DNA from: an uncultured Halomonas sp.
Lineage (GTDB): Bacteria; Pseudomonadota; Gammaproteobacteria; Pseudomonadales; Halomonadaceae
Reading direction: 5' to 3'
Length of the DNA stretch: 64,000 nucleotides
NCBI RefSeq assembly: GCF_947493865.1
Contig: NZ_CANLTC010000001.1
Location: forward strand, 62,001-126,000
Of this stretch, positions 46,492 to 56,234 are shown in pieces. The notes beneath the pieces are model-generated. The model worked only from the letters and a program-made list of their open reading frames with translations. It was not told the DNA's origin and did not search any database. Numbering within the stretch: the first letter of the stretch is position 1; each line of letters starts with the position of its first letter. The position numbers and the translations under genes are program-made.

Positions 46492-48693
46492 CTAAAGCAC
46501 GGGTGGCGATTGGGTCGCACGCACCAGCTCGAGCATCACCAGGGTATATGCCGCCACCGTATAACTGTCGCCCACGTCGTAATGCCTATTATCCACGTCA
46601 AGACCTTGGCAGGTATCCAGGCGGCAGATCCAGCGGTCGCTGCCAGGCACTTCCGGCAGTACGAAGCTTTCCTCTTCATGACTGGCATTGAACAGCAGCA
46701 ACAGAGTGACATCGACGCCGGCCCGGCGAATACCCGACGGGCGTGCGCGGCCGTCGAGCAAGAGACCCAGGCTACGCGCCTGAGGGTCTTCCCAGCGCTC
46801 GACGCTCATCTCCTCGGCCTGAGGCGTGAGCCAGGTCACTTCCCGAAGCCCCATCTCCTCGCTGTACTCGCCGCTCAAGAAGCGTCCGCGTCGGAGGATG
46901 GGATAGCGCTCGCGCAATTCGATCAGCCGACGCAGATACTCGATCATGGCATGAGCATCGCCCGCCAGATTCCAGTCCACCCAGCTGACTTCGTTGTCCT
47001 GACAATAGGCGTTGTTGTTGCCCTGCTGGGTACGCAGCAACTCATCCCCGGCCAGCAGCATGGGCGTGCCCTGGGCAAACAGCGTAGTGGCGAGGAAGTT
47101 GCGGATCTGACGCAGGCGCAGAGCGCGAATCTCGGGATTTTCCGTCAGGCCCTCTTCACCGAAATTCCAGGAACGGTTGTCGTCGTGACCGTCGTTGTTA
47201 TCCTCGCCGTTGGCCTCGTTGTGCTTGTCGTTGTAGGCGACCAGATCGTACAGCGTGAAGCCGTCATGGGCGGTGACGAAGTTGACCGAGGCAAAGGGGC
47301 GGCGACCGCGACGATCGAACAGATCCGCCGAGCCGGTCAGACGGGCGGCAAGCTCCGGCAAGGCGCCTTCATCGCCTTTCCAGTAGGAGCGCACGGTATC
47401 CCGGAAACGATCGTTCCATTCCGCCCAGCCCGGCGGAAACTTGCCTACCTGATAGCCGCCGGGGCCGCAGTCCCAGGGCTCGGCGATCAACTTGACCTGG
47501 CTTAAAACCGGGTCCTGGCGAGTAGAGTCGAGAAAACCGCCGCCTTCATCGAAGCCATGGGTCTCACGGCCAAGGATGGTGGCCAGATCGAAGCGAAAAC
47601 CGTCCACGCGCATCTCGGTGGCCCAGTAGCGCAGGGAGTCCGTCACCATCTGCAGCACCCGCGGGTGGCTCATGTTGAGGGTATTGCCGGTACCGGTGTC
47701 GTCGATGTAATAACGCTTCTGGTCCGGCAGCAGCCGGTAGTAGGAGGCGTTGTCGATACCCTTGAGAGACAGGGTCGGCCCCAGCTCGTTGCCCTCGGCG
47801 GTATGGTTGTAGACCACATCGAGAATGACCTCGAGATTCGCCGCGTGAAAGCGCGCCACCATCTCCTTGAACTCGTTGATATTGTCGCCGGCCATGTAGG
47901 GCGCATGGGGCGCAAAGAACCCCAGGGTGTTGTAGCCCCAGTAGTTGTGCAGCCCTTTCTCCTGCAAATGCTGATCGTCGACGAAGGCGTGAATGGGCAA
48001 CAGCTCCACGGAGGACACGCCGAGAGAGCGAATGTAATCCACCACTTCATTTTCCATCAACCCGGCGAAGGTGCCCCGCAGCGGCTCCGGCACCGCGGGA
48101 TGGCGCATGGTATAGCCCCGGGCGTGGGTCTCGTAGACAACGGTACGATCCCAGGGCACGTGAACCTGCTGCGCTCGCCCCCAGGTGAAGGCCGGATCGA
48201 CGACCCGGCAGCGCGGCATGAACGGGGCGCTGTCCCGTTCGTCGAAACTCAGATCGCCATCCTCATGGCCGATGGTGTAACCGAACAGCGCCTCGTTCCA
48301 TTTTATTTCCCCGACGATCTGCTTGGCATAGGGATCGAGCAGCAACTTGTTGGCATTGAACCGGTGTCCTTCTTCCGGCGCATAAGGGCCGTGCACACGA
48401 TAGCCGTAGAGCTGGCCGGGACGCGCATCCGGCAGGTAACCATGCCAGATCTCGTCGGTGTATTCCGGTAGTTCGATACGCTCGATTTCGTGCTCGCCGC
48501 TGGCGTCGAACAGACATAGCTCGACCCGGGTGGCATGGGCGGAGAACAGGGCAAAGTTCACCCCCAGACCGTCCCAGGTGGCGCCCAGCGGAAACGATTT
48601 GCCCTCGCTCACCCGAGAGCGATCCATCACACCGGGCGATTCAACGCTGGTAACACTCGGTTCATTGTCTTGGACGGTATTCTCTGTATCCAT
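46492..48693 (-). CDS. glgX: Glycogen debranching enzyme GlgX
   Basis: 733 residues, GH13_11 isoamylase type. An N-terminal CBM48 (FPLGATWDGLGVNFALFSAHATRVELCLFD, about 34-63) precedes the barrel with VVYNHTAEGNELGP, nucleophile Asp in MRVDGFRFDLATIL, Glu in LIAEPWDCG and Asp in FVTAHDGFTLYDL. It removes short branches left after chain trimming and supplies linear maltodextrin to TreY or MalQ. AAGGA precedes the ATG by 7 nt. The C-terminus (about 620-733) is the usual beta domain. It stands 67 nt upstream of glgE and 83 nt downstream of the DUF2934 gene. Confidence 0.94.
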   Translation of the reverse strand: MDTENTVQDNEPSVTSVESPGVMDRSRVSEGKSFPLGATWDGLGVNFALFSAHATRVELCLFDASGEHEIERIELPEYTDEIWHGYLPDARPGQLYGYRVHGPYAPEEGHRFNANKLLLDPYAKQIVGEIKWNEALFGYTIGHEDGDLSFDERDSAPFMPRCRVVDPAFTWGRAQQVHVPWDRTVVYETHARGYTMRHPAVPEPLRGTFAGLMENEVVDYIRSLGVSSVELLPIHAFVDDQHLQEKGLHNYWGYNTLGFFAPHAPYMAGDNINEFKEMVARFHAANLEVILDVVYNHTAEGNELGPTLSLKGIDNASYYRLLPDQKRYYIDDTGTGNTLNMSHPRVLQMVTDSLRYWATEMRVDGFRFDLATILGRETHGFDEGGGFLDSTRQDPVLSQVKLIAEPWDCGPGGYQVGKFPPGWAEWNDRFRDTVRSYWKGDEGALPELAARLTGSADLFDRRGRRPFASVNFVTAHDGFTLYDLVAYNDKHNEANGEDNNDGHDDNRSWNFGEEGLTENPEIRALRLRQIRNFLATTLFAQGTPMLLAGDELLRTQQGNNNAYCQDNEVSWVDWNLAGDAHAMIEYLRRLIELRERYPILRRGRFLSGEYSEEMGLREVTWLTPQAEEMSVERWEDPQARSLGLLLDGRARPSGIRRAGVDVTLLLLFNASHEEESFVLPEVPGSDRWICRLDTCQGLDVDNRHYDVGDSYTVAAYTLVMLELVRATQSPPVL

Positions 48694-48776
48694 GGTTCAT
48701 CCTTGGAATGACATGCCTGGCCCTACCCGCGAAGCGCGAGACGCCCCGCTGGGCAAACGGATCCTTCGTTAGATAT

Positions 48777-49382
48777 TCAGGTCTTGCGCGATCGGGTGGT
48801 GGTTTTCCCTGCCGCCGGTGTCTTGGCTGCAGAAGATTTCTTTGCGGCAGGCTTGGCTGCCTTTTTTGGCGGTTCCTTGCCTGCGGCCTTCTTGCCGGTG
48901 GCTTGCTTGCCCGTGGCGCTCTTGCTCGAACGCGCCTTGGGTACGCGCTTGAACTCGACTTCCGACCCGACGGAGGACGCATTCACCTCGACGGTGTTTT
49001 CACGCGGTTCTTCCGTGGGCTCGGCCCGATCCTGTACCGGAACGTCCTGGGTGATGACCGTATCATCCCGATAAGGCATTTCCTCGAGGGTTGCGTCACC
49101 CTCGGGGTCGAGCATGGAATCAGCATCTGGATCTTCAAGAGGTAGACGGTTCTCCTCGATGCCTCGTTCATCCTCTTCAAGAGGCAGTTCGTCGTCCAGA
49201 ATGGGCTCTTCTTCCTGGATTTCCCCCTCGTCTTCCAGCTGCGTTTCATGACCGGCGTCTCGTTCCGCCTTCACGATCTTCAACGCCATGTCCCAATGGC
49301 GCTGCTGCTGGCCATCCGGGCGCCCTTCGGACTCCCAGATACGATAGGCCAACTGGCGTACACGCAGTTCGTCATCCGTCAT
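48777..49382 (-). CDS. DUF2934 protein with Lys/Ala-rich histone H1-like tail
   Basis: 201 residues in three parts. Residues about 1-45 are a DUF2934 domain (ELRVRQLAYRIWESEGRPDGQQQRHWDMALKIV). About 46-130 are strongly acidic (many Glu/Asp). About 145-201 are Lys-, Ala- and Pro-rich (KKAAKPAAKKSSAAK), like H1-type or AlgP tails. The start overlaps the malQ-treY stop by 11 nt, so it belongs to the same transcript. A DUF2934 gene in the same place occurs in the Pseudomonas trehalose cluster. No function is known; the charge split suggests binding to nucleic acid or another polyanion, which is inference. Confidence 0.82.
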   Translation of the reverse strand: MTDDELRVRQLAYRIWESEGRPDGQQQRHWDMALKIVKAERDAGHETQLEDEGEIQEEEPILDDELPLEEDERGIEENRLPLEDPDADSMLDPEGDATLEEMPYRDDTVITQDVPVQDRAEPTEEPRENTVEVNASSVGSEVEFKRVPKARSSKSATGKQATGKKAAGKEPPKKAAKPAAKKSSAAKTPAAGKTTTRSRKT

Positions 49383-52300
49383 CTTTCACCCCCCCTGCAC
49401 TAACGCTGACAAAAACGCCGGCGGTAAAATGTGCCAGCAATTCACTGATCATTACCGTTTCTTGATTCAATTCCACGACAGCACCATTCAGCACGTCATG
49501 CCATTGGCCTTGCAGTGATTTCGGTATCTGAAACCGCGTGTCACGCCATTCCTCGTGGGGTATCAATGGCAGAGTAGCGGGTTCCAGCAACGCAGCAGGC
49601 AACCGGGGCACGACCACCAGCAGCGTCTGTTTCCCGTGCTTACGAACAAAGGCCAGCACATGCTCCTTTCGGTCACCCTCTATTGTCATGGCAGTGTAGT
49701 CGCCCTGGGCAAAAAGCGCCGGACTCCTCTGGCGCAGTGCAAGCAAGCGCGCGATGACCGCTTGCTTCACCCGTCCATCGCGCCAATGCGCCAGCGCTTC
49801 CCGTAGCACGGGACTTTCCGCGAGTGCCGTTTGACGCGCCTGATGATCGACGCTGCGACGATTGTCCGGGTCCACCAGACTGTAATCCCAGAACTCCGTT
49901 CCTTGATAGAGATCCGGCACCCCGGGCACGGTCATGCGCAATACCACCTGCACCAGGCCATTGACCGCGCCAGGCAAATCCAGAGTTCGCGCGGCATTGC
50001 TCAACTCATCGCGCAAGGCGGGGTCTTCGAGCAACCCAAACAGGAAATTCCGGCAGGCTGCCTCATAGTCGCTGTCAGGCCATAGCCAGTGACTGCGCAG
50101 CTTGGCCTCACGTAGCGCTTTTTCTTGCCACTGAGCAATACGCTCGGCAAAGCCGTCCATGGCCTCATCATCTTCACGATCAAGGTCGGGCGCCCAAGCC
50201 CCCAGTAGCATCTGGTAAAGAATCAGCTCATCAGCCGGCGAGGGCGCGACACCCGTACTCTGCTCTTCCCGCAGGAAGGAGGCATTCTCGTGCCAGCGGC
50301 CCACCTGTTCTACAAACGGTTCAGGCAGCTCACTGAGTGCCGCCAATCGGGCGCGCACGTCCTCTCCCCGTTTATGATCGTGGGTGGCGGTGGTGACAAG
50401 GGATAGAGGAAACTGCTCCGCGCGCCAGCGACACGCCTCATGGAAATAAGCCGGGGTATGGCTGAAATGCTGTGGATCGAAGCCCACGTCGTTGCGCGAA
50501 ATCAACACCGCGGAACGATAGCCCGCCGTGTCTTCCACCGCCTTGGCAGCCACTGGCGAAGTCAATTGCTGAAAGCGCTGCATGGCGCGCAGCCTCAGCG
50601 CACGTGCTTCTTCATCCTGACAGTCATTGGGTGCTTCTTCTCCCAGCCAGCGATCGAGCTGATCGAACAGATCCCGCTCCGGTGGGTTAACGTCACCACG
50701 CGCCTCGACCTTGGCCTGTTCGAAATGCGTTCGATCGGCATCAGGACGCCCTTGCGCATCCGCGTAGGTGCGATAGACCGGAAAATGCACCACCAATGCC
50801 TTGAGCACCCGTTCGATGGCGCCGAGGGTGATATCCCGGGTAGCCGTATCATGCCGTGCCAGGGCCAGCAGTGCCCGAGCACAGGCGTGAAACTCGCTGG
50901 ACAAGGCGCTTTCGAGCATTTCTGCCCTGGCCTTGCGCACCTCTTTGATAAAATCGCTGCTGCGGCCGCTGGTGTCCCGCCACAGCGCCCGTAGCGGAGC
51001 CGCGCCCTCCGGATCATGCTGCAGGCCGGACACCTCGTTCATGAATTCATAACCGGTGGTACCGTCCACCCCCCAGTCCGTGTGCAGGGTTTCTCCCTCC
51101 GCCAGAATCTTCTCGACGTAGAGCGCAACATAGCGCGGCACATCATCCGGGCGATGTTCCGCCAGATCCTCCAGGCACTGGCGCAGCTTGCGGCAATAGC
51201 CCCCAGGGTCCGCCAGACCATCCACATGATCGACCCGCAAACCGTCGACCCAGCCTCGCTCCACCAGGCGCAGGATTACACTGTGAGTTGCATCGAAGAC
51301 CTCGGGTACCTCGACGCGAAGCCCCCCCAGCTCGGTAATATCGAAAAAGCGCCGCCAGTTGATCTCATCGGATGCGGTGCGCCAGAAGGCCAACCGGTAG
51401 TGCTGCTTTTCGAGCAGGCCGTGCAGCGCAGCGGCGCCCTGCTCGCCCGACGTATCGAAATGCGCCAGGGCACGCTGCAATGCAGCCTGGGCGCCCGCTT
51501 TCTCGCTGGCGTGGGCAAGACGCTCCCGCGCCTCGATAAGGACGCGTTGAGAATCAGCGCTGGCCTGTGCCTCGTCGAAGCGTGTCGCCAGAGACTGCAG
51601 GGTATCTTCATCGGCATGACGCAAGATGGCACCGTAGTGCATCGGATCGATAGGGAAATGGTGCTCGTGATAGGCGACATAAAAACCTCCCGTCGTCGCC
51701 TCGTAGCTCAGCTTCAACTCTCCGGAATACAGTACTTCGCCATAGGGGCCGCCGAGAAACGGTAGCAGCACCTTGCCACTGAGCAAGGGGTCCGGCGAGT
51801 GCCAGTCGATATCGAAGTACTTGGCGTAGGGGCTTCGCTGGCCCTGGGTCAATACATCCTGCCACCACAGATTTTCGGAGCCGCCTACCGCCACATGATT
51901 GGGCACGATGTCGAGTATCAGTCCCATGTCCCGTTCGCGCAGCTTGACGACAAGACGCTCGAGCGCTTCTTCGCCGCCCAGTTCCGGGTCGAGCCGGGTC
52001 GGGTCGATACCGTCGTAGCCGTGGGTCGAGCCGCTACGCGAGGCCAGCAGCGGCGAGGCATAGACATGGCTGATGCCCAGATCCGCGTAGTAGTCGATCC
52101 AGGGCAGCGCATCGTCCAGGGTGAATCCGGCATGAAACTGCAGCCGCACGGTGGCGCGAATACTGCTCTTCAAAGATGACCTCCTCGTTGCATTTCCTGC
52201 TGTGCTACCGGCGCTCAGCTCATCACGCTCGCGGGACGCTTGCGCCGGAATTGCTCGTTCCAGAGCCTCTTTCCTGGAAGAGGAATTTTTGTGTGCGCCG

Positions 52301-54417
52301 CGACGCGCCGTATCGAGTCCACTCAGGCGCTTGCGTATCGCGGCATCGGCAAGCAGTTCCTCCGTCGGCTCAGACCAGCGCCGACGCCAGTTGGGGTGCT
52401 CATCCACGGTGCCCGGCAGGTTGGGCTGCTGTTCGAGACCCAGCACATCCTCCATGGGCACCACCACCAGGGGCGACGGGGTATGGCCAAGGTAGGCGAC
52501 ACTGGCATCTAGTATCGTTGCAAGAGGAATATCATCCGCGGCCAGAGTGGCGGCGTTGGCGGGGGCATCGCTTACCTCTAGCGCTCGTGCCAGGCTCACT
52601 CGCTCTCGCTCCCGCTGACGGTGCTCCATGGCTGCATCCTGCTCATCCCCAAGCAGGCCGAAACGATCCCGCAGATCGATGTCATACCCCGACCACCAAC
52701 CCGCCACGGTGGGCAGATCATGGGTCGAGCTCATCGCCACGGCCTGGTTCGTCCACTCTGTTGATGCGATGAAATCATCCTGTTCGTCGCGCTCGAACCA
52801 CAGCACCCGCATGCCCAGGATGCCACGCGCCGCCAGCTGATCGCGAAAGCCCGGGGCCACGGTACCCAGGTCTTCCCCGATGACGATGGCACGATGACGC
52901 CAGGATTCCAGGGCCACCAGACGCAGCATGTCGTTCAAGGGAAAGCGGATGTAGCCGCCTTGCCTGGGCGAGGCGCCATGAGGCACCAGCCATAGGCGCA
53001 GCAGGCCCAGAATATGATCGATACGTAGCCCGCCGGCGTGACGAAACGCCGTGCGCAGCATATCGATGAAACTGCGAAACCCGGAGCGCACCAGGCCGTG
53101 GGGCGAAAAGGAAGCCAAGCCCCAATCCTGCCCATGCACGTTGAACGAGTCCGGCGGCGCACCGATGGAGACGCCTTCGAGCATTTCTTCCTGGCGACTC
53201 CAGGTCTGGCTGCCGGCACCATCCGCCCCGACCGCCAGATCGGCGATCACTCCAAGCGCCATGCCAGCATCGCGCATGTTGTCCTGGGCGTACTCCAGCC
53301 CTTCCGCCACCAGCCATTGCAGGAAGGCATGGAAAGTCACTTCCTCCGCATTTTCCTGGGCAAACTGCGCAACTGCAGGACTGCGCGGGTCGCGCAGCGC
53401 TTCGGGCCAGTCGCGCCAGTTGCCTTCGGGACGCGCCATTTGCAGGGCTTCGAAACGACAGTGATCCTCGAGGAGTTCGCCGCCGGCGACACGAAAGGCA
53501 GTGAACCTGCGTTTGAGCGCATCGGTGTCATGCTCCTGATCACGGCGTTTCTGGAACAGCACGAAAAGCTCACGCAACCAGGTCAACTTGGCCTGAGCCG
53601 CCGCCGGCCAATCGATGAGTTCTGCCGACTCGAGACGCGCGAGTTCCTCCTGCAATCCGCAACGATCGATGGCCTCTTCGACCAGCTCCTTGCCCAGCAC
53701 GATTTGTGGCGAGGCATACAGAATGTTGAATAACAGCCGGCTGGACGGAGAATAAGGACTGTAGCGCTGGGTATCGGCGCTGAACATAGCATGCATGGGG
53801 CTGATGACCAGGGCGTCCGCCTGGCGTTCGGCGGCGGCGCGCCCCAGCGCTGCCAATGCCAGGATATCGCCGATGCCTCCCGCGCCGGTACGACGCAGGG
53901 AATACACCTGTACCGCCAGCCCCCATGGGTGTGGCTCGGATTGAGTCTTGGCATCGGCGCTGGCACATGCATCCGCCACGCCATAGCAGCGCCGGGGTGC
54001 CACGGCCAGTGTCACTGTCGTCCCGCCCAGCGCCAGGCGATGATAGCCCGGACGCTCGATGGCGGGTAAGCGGCCCTGGTCATCGACTTTTCCCGTGCGC
54101 TCTTCGCCGGTTTCCAGTATCACCGTGAACGTCGTGCCTGGCGCAAGCGTGCATGGCAGTTCGATGGGTGCTGCGCAATCCGCGCTGATCAGTGGCGGCA
54201 ATTCATCGGGACCGTCAGGGTGATATAGCCGCCGCAGGCGTTCGGTGCTGGCACGCATTGCCTCTTCATCGTCGACGTCAAAGCCTAGTGCCTCGAGCAG
54301 GGTATGGCGCGTCTCGTCGTCAAGACGACATTCGTTGCCTTCGCTATCTTCCCATTGCTCGATCAACCCGACGGCATCGGCGAGTTCTCTCAAGGCCGCA
54401 TCGTTCATACCCATCAT
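49372..54417 (-). CDS. malQ-treY: Fused 4-alpha-glucanotransferase (MalQ) and malto-oligosyltrehalose synthase (TreY)
   Basis: One 1681-codon frame. Residues 1 to about 710 are MalQ (GH77): WGLAVQVYSLRRTGAGGIGD, nucleophile Asp467 in GLRIDHILGL, Glu in VIGEDLG and Asp in SSTHDLPT. A low-complexity linker (about 711-748) follows. From about 749 on comes TreY (GH13_26): RLQFHAGFTLDDALPWIDYY, VPNHVAVGG, Asp1063 in GLRVDHVDGL, Glu in YVEKIL and TATHDHKRGED. MalQ rearranges glucan chains; TreY turns the reducing end into a trehalosyl unit for TreZ. The ATG at 54417 overlaps the treZ stop (ATGA); an ATG at 54408 is better spaced. At the domain boundary an internal AGGAGGT and TTG could start free TreY. 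No frameshift sign was seen. Confidence 0.92.
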   Translation of the reverse strand: MMGMNDAALRELADAVGLIEQWEDSEGNECRLDDETRHTLLEALGFDVDDEEAMRASTERLRRLYHPDGPDELPPLISADCAAPIELPCTLAPGTTFTVILETGEERTGKVDDQGRLPAIERPGYHRLALGGTTVTLAVAPRRCYGVADACASADAKTQSEPHPWGLAVQVYSLRRTGAGGIGDILALAALGRAAAERQADALVISPMHAMFSADTQRYSPYSPSSRLLFNILYASPQIVLGKELVEEAIDRCGLQEELARLESAELIDWPAAAQAKLTWLRELFVLFQKRRDQEHDTDALKRRFTAFRVAGGELLEDHCRFEALQMARPEGNWRDWPEALRDPRSPAVAQFAQENAEEVTFHAFLQWLVAEGLEYAQDNMRDAGMALGVIADLAVGADGAGSQTWSRQEEMLEGVSIGAPPDSFNVHGQDWGLASFSPHGLVRSGFRSFIDMLRTAFRHAGGLRIDHILGLLRLWLVPHGASPRQGGYIRFPLNDMLRLVALESWRHRAIVIGEDLGTVAPGFRDQLAARGILGMRVLWFERDEQDDFIASTEWTNQAVAMSSTHDLPTVAGWWSGYDIDLRDRFGLLGDEQDAAMEHRQRERERVSLARALEVSDAPANAATLAADDIPLATILDASVAYLGHTPSPLVVVPMEDVLGLEQQPNLPGTVDEHPNWRRRWSEPTEELLADAAIRKRLSGLDTARRGAHKNSSSRKEALERAIPAQASRERDELSAGSTAGNATRRSSLKSSIRATVRLQFHAGFTLDDALPWIDYYADLGISHVYASPLLASRSGSTHGYDGIDPTRLDPELGGEEALERLVVKLRERDMGLILDIVPNHVAVGGSENLWWQDVLTQGQRSPYAKYFDIDWHSPDPLLSGKVLLPFLGGPYGEVLYSGELKLSYEATTGGFYVAYHEHHFPIDPMHYGAILRHADEDTLQSLATRFDEAQASADSQRVLIEARERLAHASEKAGAQAALQRALAHFDTSGEQGAAALHGLLEKQHYRLAFWRTASDEINWRRFFDITELGGLRVEVPEVFDATHSVILRLVERGWVDGLRVDHVDGLADPGGYCRKLRQCLEDLAEHRPDDVPRYVALYVEKILAEGETLHTDWGVDGTTGYEFMNEVSGLQHDPEGAAPLRALWRDTSGRSSDFIKEVRKARAEMLESALSSEFHACARALLALARHDTATRDITLGAIERVLKALVVHFPVYRTYADAQGRPDADRTHFEQAKVEARGDVNPPERDLFDQLDRWLGEEAPNDCQDEEARALRLRAMQRFQQLTSPVAAKAVEDTAGYRSAVLISRNDVGFDPQHFSHTPAYFHEACRWRAEQFPLSLVTTATHDHKRGEDVRARLAALSELPEPFVEQVGRWHENASFLREEQSTGVAPSPADELILYQMLLGAWAPDLDREDDEAMDGFAERIAQWQEKALREAKLRSHWLWPDSDYEAACRNFLFGLLEDPALRDELSNAARTLDLPGAVNGLVQVVLRMTVPGVPDLYQGTEFWDYSLVDPDNRRSVDHQARQTALAESPVLREALAHWRDGRVKQAVIARLLALRQRSPALFAQGDYTAMTIEGDRKEHVLAFVRKHGKQTLLVVVPRLPAALLEPATLPLIPHEEWRDTRFQIPKSLQGQWHDVLNGAVVELNQETVMISELLAHFTAGVFVSVSAGGVKDDG
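52171..52185 (-). promoter_or_regulatory. Internal Shine-Dalgarno and TTG start at the MalQ/TreY boundary
   Basis: On the minus strand AGGAGGT (52185-52179) is followed by 5 nt and TTG (52173-52171), codon 749 of the fused frame. The next residues, KSSIRATVRLQFHAGF, are where free-standing TreY proteins begin. This gives a 933-residue TreY. The match to the anti-Shine-Dalgarno is perfect and the spacing optimal. It is in the same frame as the fusion. Confidence 0.6.
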
Positions 54418-56234
54418 CCTTGCGTATCGGTGTGCAACCAGGCAACGGCACTGTACCTGTCAAGCCGCCCTTTTCGTGCGCTCGCTGCCATCCCTTCCTG
54501 GGTTTCATGAAGAAGTCCTGACATCGTCGTCAGGCCATCCACTGCGACGCTATCGCCTCCTAGATTCAATGCGATGACGAGTTGGCTACCATCATTCATG
54601 CGCCAGCGGGCAAGCCATGCCTTTTCTGCCAACACCTCGACGCCTTCCGAGACGGTGCCGGGCAGGCGAGGCACGATCTCGCGTTGACGCAACGCCAGCA
54701 GCTTTCGATAACGTGCCAACCACTCGGCATGAGACGGCGTTTCCCGGTAGTCGAAGTCCGGAACGGAATCGAGGAAGGTCTGGCGATCGTTGGGATCCGG
54801 GATCGCTTCTCGTGTGGCTGCATCGCTGAAAGCGCTGAAGGCGGCGAATTCGTTACGCCGGCCTTTGCGCACCGCCTCGGCCAGTTCGCCATGATGAGAG
54901 GTGAAGAAGCAAAAAGGCTGGGTCGAACCCCACTCTTCTCCCATGAACAGCAGCGGAATCATCGGCGAGAGCAACAAGGGCACCGTTGCCGCAGCCAAGG
55001 CCTGTGGTTCGGCCAATAGCCCAAGCCGCTCTCCCAGGGCACGATTACCGACCTGGTCGTGGTTCTGCAGAAAGATCACAAAGGCGCTGGGAGGCAGATG
55101 CGCGCTGGCCTCGCCTCGAGCATGACCGCCGCGGGTCGTCTCGCCTTGATAGATGAAGCCTTCGCCCAGGCAGCGCGCCAGTCGCGCGGTGGCATCTTCG
55201 GTAAAATCGCTGTAATAACCTTCGTATTCGCCCGTAAGCAGCACATGCATGACGTTGTGCCAGTCGTCATTCCATTGTGCATCGAAGAGCGTCGGATCGA
55301 GCAGGCTGGCCTGGTTGCCCTCGTTCTCGAGTATCAGATGCACATGACGCCCGGGTTCCACCTGCGCACGAATCTCCCGGGCCATCTCCGTGAGAAAATC
55401 CTGTTCGCCAATGGCATGCACCGCATCGAAGCGAAGGCCATCGAAGCGATACTCCAAAAGCCACATCAAGGCGTTGTCGATGAAGTAACGACGCACCTGA
55501 GGCTGACGGAAATCGATGGCAGCACCCCAGGGGGTGGGCAGGTCTTCACGAAAGAAAGTGCTGGCGTAGGCGGCGAGATAGTTGCCATCCGGCCCGAAAT
55601 GGTTGTAGACGACATCGAGATATACCATCAGTCCATGACCGTGTGCCTCATCGATCAGCGCTTTCAGATCATCCGGATCGCCGTAGGAGGCTTCCACCGC
55701 GTAGGGCAGCACGCCGTCGTAGCCCCAGTTGCGCCCACCGGGAAACTCCGCCACCGGCATCAGCTCGATGGCGGTGATGCCCAGAGAAGCAAGATATGCC
55801 AGACGCTGACGCACCCCTTCAAAGCCGCCAAGCGTTCCGACATGAAGCTCATAAATGACGCTTTCGCGCCAGGGCCGACCTTGCCATTGGAAATGACGCC
55901 AGGCGTAGCGTTCAGGGTCGACTACCAGGCTGGGCCCGTCGATGTCATCAAGCTGGGCGCGAGAAGCGGGATCGGGTATCGCAAGCCCTTGGGGGTGTTC
56001 GTCGCTGAACACGCGGTAGCGATAACGCGTTCCCGCCGGGCATTGAACGCTCAACTGATAATGGCCGTCTTGCATGGCCTGCATTGCCTGGCTGTCGTTC
56101 CCCTCGATCTCGAGCCACACCTGCTCTGCCGTGGGCGCCCATAGCGTGAAGCAAGTTCGGCCATCATTCTGTAATCGAGCACCGACGCAGGGTGCAAACC
56201 GAAACCTGGCCGTAGGTGTATCATCCGTGTTCAT
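54414..56234 (-). CDS. treZ: Malto-oligosyltrehalose trehalohydrolase
   Basis: 606 residues from the ATG at 56232-56234, which overlaps the stop of the preceding GlgB-like gene (ATGA) and has AAGGAGA upstream; an earlier in-frame TTG is badly spaced. An N-terminal CBM48-like domain (about 10-95; RTCFTLWAPTAEQVWLEIEG) is followed by the GH13_10 barrel: GVRQRLAYLASLGITAIELMPV, VVYNHFGPDGNYL, nucleophile Asp270 in FDGLRFDAVHAI, Glu in LILENEGN and Asp in LQNHDQVGNR. It releases free trehalose from the product of TreY, encoded next door. Confidence 0.94.
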   Translation of the reverse strand: MNTDDTPTARFRFAPCVGARLQNDGRTCFTLWAPTAEQVWLEIEGNDSQAMQAMQDGHYQLSVQCPAGTRYRYRVFSDEHPQGLAIPDPASRAQLDDIDGPSLVVDPERYAWRHFQWQGRPWRESVIYELHVGTLGGFEGVRQRLAYLASLGITAIELMPVAEFPGGRNWGYDGVLPYAVEASYGDPDDLKALIDEAHGHGLMVYLDVVYNHFGPDGNYLAAYASTFFREDLPTPWGAAIDFRQPQVRRYFIDNALMWLLEYRFDGLRFDAVHAIGEQDFLTEMAREIRAQVEPGRHVHLILENEGNQASLLDPTLFDAQWNDDWHNVMHVLLTGEYEGYYSDFTEDATARLARCLGEGFIYQGETTRGGHARGEASAHLPPSAFVIFLQNHDQVGNRALGERLGLLAEPQALAAATVPLLLSPMIPLLFMGEEWGSTQPFCFFTSHHGELAEAVRKGRRNEFAAFSAFSDAATREAIPDPNDRQTFLDSVPDFDYRETPSHAEWLARYRKLLALRQREIVPRLPGTVSEGVEVLAEKAWLARWRMNDGSQLVIALNLGGDSVAVDGLTTMSGLLHETQEGMAASARKGRLDRYSAVAWLHTDTQG

